Assembly (NCBI GenBank): GCA_947495975.1
Contig: CANMBE010000020.1
Span: 1 to 37,249 of the forward strand
Direction of reading: 5' to 3'
Length of the DNA stretch: 37,249 nt
Source: Ignavibacteria bacterium
GTDB taxonomy: Bacteria > Bacteroidota > Ignavibacteria > Kapaibacteriales > Kapaibacteriaceae
The translations under genes and the position numbers were made by a program. The notes under the pieces were generated by a model, which worked only from the letters and a program-made list of their open reading frames with translations, was not told where the DNA came from and made no database searches. This document shows, in pieces, positions 32,925 to 37,249 of this stretch (position 1 is the first letter of the stretch; each line of letters starts with the position of its first letter).

Positions 32925-33333
32925 GCCTGCAATCGTCCGCAGCGCCATATCCATTTTTCTTGCTTCTATAGCACGGGCTTTGGTTGGAGCGCAAGAATTA
33001 GTACGAATACAACAGTGGCACGAGAAATCAAGAGCTCAACATTGTATTGACTACACTGCGCCACAAACGATGTAACACGGTTGGCGCACGCAGTTCTCTC
33101 TGCAGAGTTTATCAGTGCATCATGAGTTCAATAATGAACCCGTGACGGTAGGATTGAACTGGATAGACCATACTCTTACAAGCGTCAACTTTTTATATCG
33201 TATCAATGACGACAAGGGTCCACGGTACGGCGGTGGTGCAGGAGGTTGATACTCGTGATAACACACTACGAGCGAATGCGTGTTGTGCGATGAGCATGAT
33301 GCCGGGGTTGGGCTACATAACGTGCATACCGGT
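32925..33333. other. Stretch without an intact gene, weak coding traces
   Basis: No complete gene is visible on either strand between the 3-hydroxyacyl-CoA dehydrogenase and the ABC ATPase genes. On the plus strand two frames read like protein in succession: about 32930-33048 (with STGFGWSARISTNTTVAREI) and then a frame ending at a TGA near 33243 (with EFNNEPVTVGLNWIDHTLTS and FLYRINDDKGPRYGGGAGG). Stops and frame changes separate them. This could be a decayed surface-protein gene or chance; the minus-strand frame over the same bases is also open. No tRNA or structured RNA is recognisable. Confidence 0.3.
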
Positions 33334-34302
33334 CTACTCAGAGAACCAGCGCGCTGCTGCTGCTGGTACATACCAACGCGTATTCTGACCTTCCTCATGT
33401 GCCCCCTGCCCCTGCGTGCGCATGATAATGGGCGTATTGTTTGTGGTTGCATGGATGAGCCACTCATGACCAACGAATTCCAGTGCGGTGACAACAATAG
33501 CAAGTTCAATTGCACCATCTGATGTGCTCGTCTCTAATCTTTCTGGTCGAACACCTAGCGTTCTTCCATTGAAAGGAATCAAATTCATGGATGGACTGCC
33601 AGTGAACGATGCAACGAATGGCGTTGCCGGATTGTCATAGATCTCTGCTGGCGTACCAACTTGTTGCAGAATGCCGTCATTCAGTATTGCCATGCGATCA
33701 CTCATCGTCATAGCTTCTACCTGATCATGTGTAACGTAGACAGTAGTAACGCCTAGCTTGCGCTGCAGTGCTCGTATCTCCGTACGCATGTGCGTGCGTA
33801 GTTGTGCATCGAGATTTGAAAGTGGCTCATCAAACAAAAAAACATTCGGCTGGCGAATAATTGCTCTGCCTACTGCAACGCGCTGGCGTTGTCCACCCGA
33901 AAGCTGTTTTGGTTTGCGTTCCAACATTGTTTCGAGATTTAAGAGAACAGCTACATCATGTACACGTTCAGCAATGATCTTCTTAGATTCTTTGCGAATC
34001 GCTAGCGGAAAGGCAAGGTTGTCTGCCACGGTGAGATGCGGATAGAGTGCATAGTTCTGAAACACCATACCAACGTCTCGCAGTCTCGGTTCGATATTGT
34101 TCATCACAGTATCATTAAAGAGAATCGATCCACCGGTTGCAGACTCTAGGCCAGCTATCATACGCAAGAGCGTGCTCTTACCACAACCAGACGGACCTAC
34201 AAGAACAAAGAATTCTCCAGGTTCGATGGTAAATGAAACATCGCGCAGTGGGTGAACTGCGTTGTATGATTTGCTGACATTGTTGAACGTAATGCGTGTC
34301 AT
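33334..34302 (-). CDS. MalK/UgpC-type ABC transporter ATP-binding protein
   Basis: This is a 322-residue ATPase of the carbohydrate-importer (CUT1) type. Walker A is GPSGCGKST (36-44), Q-loop Q82, signature LSGGQRQR (134-141), Walker B VFLFDEP (154-160) and H-loop H192 in VYVTHDQVEAM. The C-terminal part is a shortened TOBE/regulatory region (AEIYDNPATPFVASFTGSPS, then GVRPERLE), shorter than the roughly 370 residues usual for MalK. No permease or binding-protein gene adjoins it, so it may energise a transporter encoded elsewhere, as shared MsiK-type ATPases do. It follows the DnaJ-like gene by 11 bp on the same strand. Confidence 0.9.
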   Translation of the reverse strand: MTRITFNNVSKSYNAVHPLRDVSFTIEPGEFFVLVGPSGCGKSTLLRMIAGLESATGGSILFNDTVMNNIEPRLRDVGMVFQNYALYPHLTVADNLAFPLAIRKESKKIIAERVHDVAVLLNLETMLERKPKQLSGGQRQRVAVGRAIIRQPNVFLFDEPLSNLDAQLRTHMRTEIRALQRKLGVTTVYVTHDQVEAMTMSDRMAILNDGILQQVGTPAEIYDNPATPFVASFTGSPSMNLIPFNGRTLGVRPERLETSTSDGAIELAIVVTALEFVGHEWLIHATTNNTPIIMRTQGQGAHEEGQNTRWYVPAAAARWFSE

Positions 34303-34313
34303 GTGTTATTGGA

Positions 34314-35162
34314 TTACACGCCAAGGTCGCGTAGTTGTTCAACCAATACTCGCTGCTCATCAGTGAGTATGGTGGGAATATTCACGGTGAGTTCAACATA
34401 CAGGTCCCCGCGGGAATTCTCGTTGCCATAGACGGGCATTCCTTGACCCTTTATACGGAGCACTTTGCCACTGCATGTCCCAGGCGCAACTCTTATGGAG
34501 ATGGTTCCTCGCAATATTACTACATCATGTTTGCCGCCAAGCAGCGCCGTGGACAGCAAAATGGCCTCCTTCACGCGCAAGTCATTGCCTTCTCGCACAA
34601 AGCGAAGATGGGGCTCAATGGTTACTTCAATCTCGCCATCTGGTACACGGAGGCGTTGCCCGGTAGCTATGCCGGGCTTAAACGTAATATCGGCCGTGGT
34701 CTCTTCAATCGTAAACCGTTTCCCCACGCCCGTAAATGCTTCCAATAGTGAGAGCTGCACGCTAAAAACTTTCTTCGGAGGAGGCCTTCGTGTAGCGGTC
34801 TTCGTTCGTGAAGAGCGTTGAGATCCAAAGAGTTCAGTGAGCATATCACCGAAAGATGTACCACTGAACATGTCTCCCACATCATCCATTGGAACGTGTG
34901 AACCACCCGCCCCTTGCCTACCTCCACCGCGCTGATACGAATTGTATTGCGTAGAGAGTTGATCGTATTTGTTTCGTTTTGTTTTGTCTGACAGAACCTC
35001 ATACGCTTCACTAATCTTTTTGAAGCGTTCTTCTGCTTCTGGCTTATTGGGATTGGTGTCAGGATGGTATTGCCGAGCGAGTCTGCGGAAGGCCTTCTTA
35101 ATCTCAGCATCTGTGGCAGAGCGCTCAAGCTCAAGTTCTTTGTAATAATCATGAAAGTCCAT
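34314..35162 (-). CDS. DnaJ/CbpA-like co-chaperone
   Basis: This 282-residue Hsp40 protein has an N-terminal J-domain ([23 protein letters not shown] at 33-35, which stimulates the DnaK ATPase), then a Gly-rich linker (about 75-100) and two beta-rich C-terminal substrate-binding domains ([57 protein letters not shown]). It lacks the Cys-rich zinc-finger region, so it is a type II protein like CbpA rather than the principal DnaJ. Its ATG directly follows the stop (TAG ATG) of the small membrane protein gene upstream, indicating coupled translation. No dnaK or grpE is nearby. Confidence 0.9.
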   Translation of the reverse strand: MDFHDYYKELELERSATDAEIKKAFRRLARQYHPDTNPNKPEAEERFKKISEAYEVLSDKTKRNKYDQLSTQYNSYQRGGGRQGAGGSHVPMDDVGDMFSGTSFGDMLTELFGSQRSSRTKTATRRPPPKKVFSVQLSLLEAFTGVGKRFTIEETTADITFKPGIATGQRLRVPDGEIEVTIEPHLRFVREGNDLRVKEAILLSTALLGGKHDVVILRGTISIRVAPGTCSGKVLRIKGQGMPVYGNENSRGDLYVELTVNIPTILTDEQRVLVEQLRDLGV

Positions 35163-35504
35163 CTAGAGTACATCTCCGATCGAGAGGCCAAACCACTTGT
35201 TGAGGTAGAGTGCATATAACACGGCAACAACAAGAACGATAAAAAAGAGGACGCCAAAGATGCGTCCAGATCCACTTTTTGTTTGTTGCAGACCCGTTTT
35301 TACAAAGGCCTCCGTTAGTCGCTCAGTGTATGCAAACACCGGTACAAAGATGAGCACAATGATGCCCATACCAAGCCAGGTAGCAGTGGCTGGTCTAAAT
35401 CTCTCCGTTTCACTCATGATGCGTTCTTCTACGAGACCCGTTAGTAGGTAGGATACTAAGACGGTAACAGTAAAGATCGCGGCCTTCGTAATGTATTTCA
35501 TCAT
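35163..35504 (-). CDS. Small membrane protein with three hydrophobic segments
   Basis: This is a 113-residue protein of unknown function with hydrophobic helices at about residues 5-23, 43-60 and 84-102, and a polar basic loop between the last two (TERLTEAFVKTGLQQTKSGS). It starts at ATG 35504 (or 35501) and its TAG is immediately followed by the ATG of the DnaJ-like gene. The three-gene order membrane protein, DnaJ, ABC ATPase suggests one transcript. No family recognised. Confidence 0.72.
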   Translation of the reverse strand: MMKYITKAAIFTVTVLVSYLLTGLVEERIMSETERFRPATATWLGMGIIVLIFVPVFAYTERLTEAFVKTGLQQTKSGSGRIFGVLFFIVLVVAVLYALYLNKWFGLSIGDVL

Positions 35505-35519
35505 ATATGTTATTGCGTC

Positions 35520-35910
35520 CTAGAGAAGGAGCACGTGGTAGAAGTCAGACGAATGGAATGAATCGCCCGCACGGTCAACGTTGATTGAACCATCGCGTTT
35601 AACGATGCACCCCGGGCAATGCGGATTACAGAATCACGTGCGCAAATATCGACTTTGCCTGTGCCATCAACAACGTATAGAATCGTAGGTTTCTGGAGTA
35701 GATGAAAAAATGAGTAACAGAATCGCATGCTTCATCCTGAGTGCCATTGTTCTCATTGTTATCTCATGCGGTAGTTCGTTGGTAGCTCCTACAAGTTTGT
35801 TGGTAAGTCGTGCGAGCTCTTCCTCCGTTATCTTGAACTCAATATTGAGACCAACGGCTCCTCTCGTCAATGCCATTCACACAAACATTGATGTTGGCAT
35901 TTCGCATCCA
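35520..35910 (-). pseudogene. Probable decayed gene spread over three frames
   Basis: Between radC and the small membrane protein the minus strand reads like protein in pieces, none of which is a complete gene: 35907 to about 35856 (MRNANINVCVNGIDERS), 35876-35667 (IEFKITEEELARLTNKLV, then ATNELPHEITMRTMALRM), about 35680-35625 (LYVVDGTGKVDICARDS) and 35633-35520 (FCNPHCPGCIVKRDGSINV, ending FYHVLLL and a stop). Each switch is a one-base frame change or a TGA. The simplest reading is one gene of about 130 codons broken by frameshifts. Its family is not recognised; the last piece has a Cys-rich CNPHCPGC motif. An opposite-strand frame (35710-35937) with a lipoprotein-like start is an alternative. 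Confidence 0.35.
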
Positions 35911-35953
35911 AGGCAGACCTTTCTCGTCTGGCGATAGCAGAGGAATGCATGAT

Positions 35954-36628
35954 TTACATCATGTGTCTCTCTGCGAGTGACGTATAGGCATCCCCGCCAA
36001 TGATGATGTGGTCTAGAACACGAATATCAACGATGCGTCCAGCATCAACGAGCTGGCGAGTGATCGCAATATCCTCTTTCGACGGCTCTGTATTTCCAGA
36101 GGGGTGATTATGGACAAGAATAACCGCAGCGGCATTCTCTGCAATGGCAAGTCGGAAAACCTCGCGAGGATGAATGAGGACAGCGTTAAGAGAGCCATCG
36201 CTTACAGCCACATCTCGTAATATCTGGTTCGCAGAATTGAGGAGGACAACATGAAAAGACTCCGTGCGCAGGTGTCGCATGCGAGGTGCCATGAGTCTTG
36301 CCAGCACAGTGGGGGAGGTTACCATCGTGCGGTCGGAAAACGGCTCAGCCTGAATGCGGTGAGCCAATTCGAATGCTGCGCACAGGGTTGCGGCTTTAGC
36401 CGTTCCCAGGCCGTGGACCGCGCGGAGTTCTGACACGTCTCGGCCTGCGAGGTCAGTAAGGGAGGGGAATCGCCTGAGCACGTCACCGGCAACCTCTGAG
36501 GCGGTTGTGCCTTGAGTACCTACATTGATCAGGAGTGCCAGCAATTCTTGAGTACTGAGAGCTTCAGACCCATGACGGACGAGACGTTCCCGAGGGCGGT
36601 CGGCATCGGCTGTTGACATTTGTTGCAT
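35954..36628 (-). CDS. radC: RadC-family JAMM domain protein
   Basis: This is a 224-residue protein of the RadC/UPF0758 family. An N-terminal helix-hairpin-helix region (LTDLAGRDVSELRAVHGLG) is followed by a JAMM/MPN+ domain with zinc ligands in LVHNHPSGNTEPSKEDI and the upstream Glu region. Despite the name, a role in recombination repair is not supported by later genetic work; the biochemical activity is unknown, though a metal-dependent hydrolase is expected. ATG 36628 is used; ATG 36619 (MSTADAD) would be four residues into the protein and is equally possible. Divergent from a small membrane protein gene. Confidence 0.92.
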   Translation of the reverse strand: MQQMSTADADRPRERLVRHGSEALSTQELLALLINVGTQGTTASEVAGDVLRRFPSLTDLAGRDVSELRAVHGLGTAKAATLCAAFELAHRIQAEPFSDRTMVTSPTVLARLMAPRMRHLRTESFHVVLLNSANQILRDVAVSDGSLNAVLIHPREVFRLAIAENAAAVILVHNHPSGNTEPSKEDIAITRQLVDAGRIVDIRVLDHIIIGGDAYTSLAERHMM

Positions 36629-36677
36629 TTTTGCGTCCCGCTTGGGCGTGTCTATCTATTCCGGTGAAGTTCACAGT

Positions 36678-37001
36678 ATGATCGATCTCTTCATTTACCA
36701 TCTCCACATCGTGGGCATTTTATATGCCTTCACCATGCGTTGGCAGCAAGAGGGACTCAAGGGAGGTTTCCTAGCTGTGGGCATGTGTGCATTGGTGTTT
36801 ACAATACTCTGGGCTATTACCGGGCCTATAGCCCGCATACTTATGCCGCAGCAGGTTTTTCCGGGAGATGTATTTACATCGGATACCTTGTCCTTGCTAT
36901 TGCTTCTGATACCTGAGGTAGTGTTTTTCCGCGTGTTCTTCCTCCGTGCTGCGAGTGCTGCTGAACGTGACACTGCGGCAACACTGCCACCCCTGAATTA
37001 A
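36678..37001 (+). CDS. Small hypothetical membrane protein
   Basis: This is a 107-residue protein with three hydrophobic segments (about residues 3-19, 29-50 and 71-93) and a polar C-terminus. The start at ATG 36678 (MIDLFIYHLHIVGILYAFTM) is chosen over a TTG at 36642. It begins with a helix that includes two His residues, and a WQQEGLKGG turn follows. No family recognised; it is divergent from radC with a 49-bp gap. Confidence 0.62.
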   Translation: MIDLFIYHLHIVGILYAFTMRWQQEGLKGGFLAVGMCALVFTILWAITGPIARILMPQQVFPGDVFTSDTLSLLLLLIPEVVFFRVFFLRAASAAERDTAATLPPLN

Positions 37002-37141
37002 ATAGCTGTTACCATTTGGACTGCATAGCTCCTTTGCCGTATGTTTGTCGTTCCCCCCGCCGCGAACAAAATCGGGCGTAAGGGGTAAAAAGTCGATGAT
37101 GGTGTTCTTTGACAACAGGAAGCAAGCAGTAACAAATAAAT

Positions 37142-37163
37142 GGGTAGGACATATGTTCTACCC
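37142..37163. repeat. 22-bp near-perfect palindrome
   Basis: GGGTAGGACAT / ATGTTCTACCC pair at 10 of 11 positions around a central CATATG. The 248 bp from 37002 to the window end contain no supported gene. A smaller inverted repeat (AGTGC / GCACT, 37172-37188) follows. It could be an operator, or the stem of a transcript ending from outside the window. Confidence 0.5.
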
Positions 37164-37249
37164 CCGTCATGGAGTGCATTGAGCGCACTAGAGATAGGGC
37201 CTCGATGTTCCATGCGATCAATTCGGAAACAACAACCAAATAGAACTAG

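Noticed and set aside
33120-33518. Minus-strand frame of 132 codons after the ABC ATPase gene
   Set aside because: Nearly half of it overlaps the ATPase gene in another frame, the sequence is rich in Pro/Ser/Cys without a family pattern, and no ribosome-binding site precedes it.
35520-35876. Selenocysteine or UGA recoding in the broken region
   Set aside because: In one frame only TGA stops occur, but no SECIS-like hairpin is obvious, frame changes give better protein, and three TGAs in a short random frame is not improbable.
35710-35937. Plus-strand frame of 75 codons with a lipoprotein-like start (lipobox V-I-S-C)
   Set aside because: It lies antisense to the better minus-strand protein pieces, and its sequence after residue 25 is low in charged residues and looks like a complement of coding sequence. 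Kept as an alternative only.
37009-37239. Overlapping minus-strand frames of 71-76 codons at the window end
   Set aside because: Two frames overlap over the same bases, both run through the palindrome, and neither has a signal peptide, motif or ribosome-binding site.
1-37249. tRNA, rRNA, CRISPR, insertion sequence or attachment sites
   Set aside because: No T-loop motif in a cloverleaf context, no regularly spaced repeats, no transposase or integrase, and no long terminal inverted repeats were found by reading the gaps between genes.

Overview
The window looks like chromosomal housekeeping sequence from a member of the Bacteroidota/Ignavibacteria-Kapabacteria side of the FCB group. That assignment is an inference from gene content: a type IX secretion (T9SS) C-terminal sorting domain, Omp28- and DUF6029-type outer-membrane proteins, a Wzi-type barrel, PD40-OmpA proteins, a DUF2723 (TMEM260-like) transferase, a DUF2752/TM2 pair, and several TAnnTTTG promoter elements. 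There is no rRNA or tRNA, no insertion sequence, no prophage and no CRISPR array. The genes are intact and closely packed, except for two degenerate stretches.

Layout. Bases 1-4223 (minus strand) carry a T9SS cargo protein, a DUF2723 membrane glycosyltransferase, a PolB-like 3'-5' exonuclease and an Ig-like lipoprotein cut by the window edge. Divergent from these, 4304-7397 (plus) is a compact three-gene operon: TlpA thioredoxin, DUF6029 outer-membrane protein, Omp28 lipoprotein with a CxxC motif. Convergent to it, 7394-9777 (minus) holds a TPR-SPOR protein translationally coupled to a Wzi-type barrel. 9894-12583 (plus) is murG, two unknown envelope proteins and sixA. 12598-14171 (minus) is rplU-rpmA-mdh. 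14352-16599 (plus) is DUF2752, TM2 and a secreted alkaline-phosphatase-superfamily enzyme. Then come an acyl-CoA dehydrogenase (minus), a secreted HExxH protein and a large M16 peptidase (plus), ymdB and pyruvate kinase (minus), a PduO-type cobalamin adenosyltransferase (plus), rsmB (minus), an outer-membrane barrel, a PD40/double-OmpA protein and lgt (plus), an unknown membrane protein (minus), a 3-hydroxyacyl-CoA dehydrogenase (plus), a small membrane protein with a DnaJ-like protein and a MalK-type ATPase (minus), radC (minus) and a small membrane protein (plus).

How it fits together. Much of the window concerns the envelope: MurG makes lipid II, Lgt lipidates lipoproteins such as those at the left end, and the barrels, PD40-OmpA and SPOR proteins act at the outer membrane and peptidoglycan. 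The most suggestive system is 3516-7397. Two thioredoxin-fold proteins (TlpA and Omp28) flank an outer-membrane barrel in one operon, and a T9SS cargo protein containing a C-x3-C pair is transcribed divergently beside them. This could be a thiol/disulfide system for exported surface proteins.

Regulatory points of interest: ymdB and the cobalamin adenosyltransferase gene are divergent, and each has a TAnnTTTG -7 box ending exactly 6 nt before its ATG, which suggests leaderless mRNAs. A perfect 11-bp stem buries the start codon of the phosphatase gene. A 20-bp tandem repeat lies upstream of rsmB. A multi-frame gene remnant lies between radC and the dnaJ cluster.
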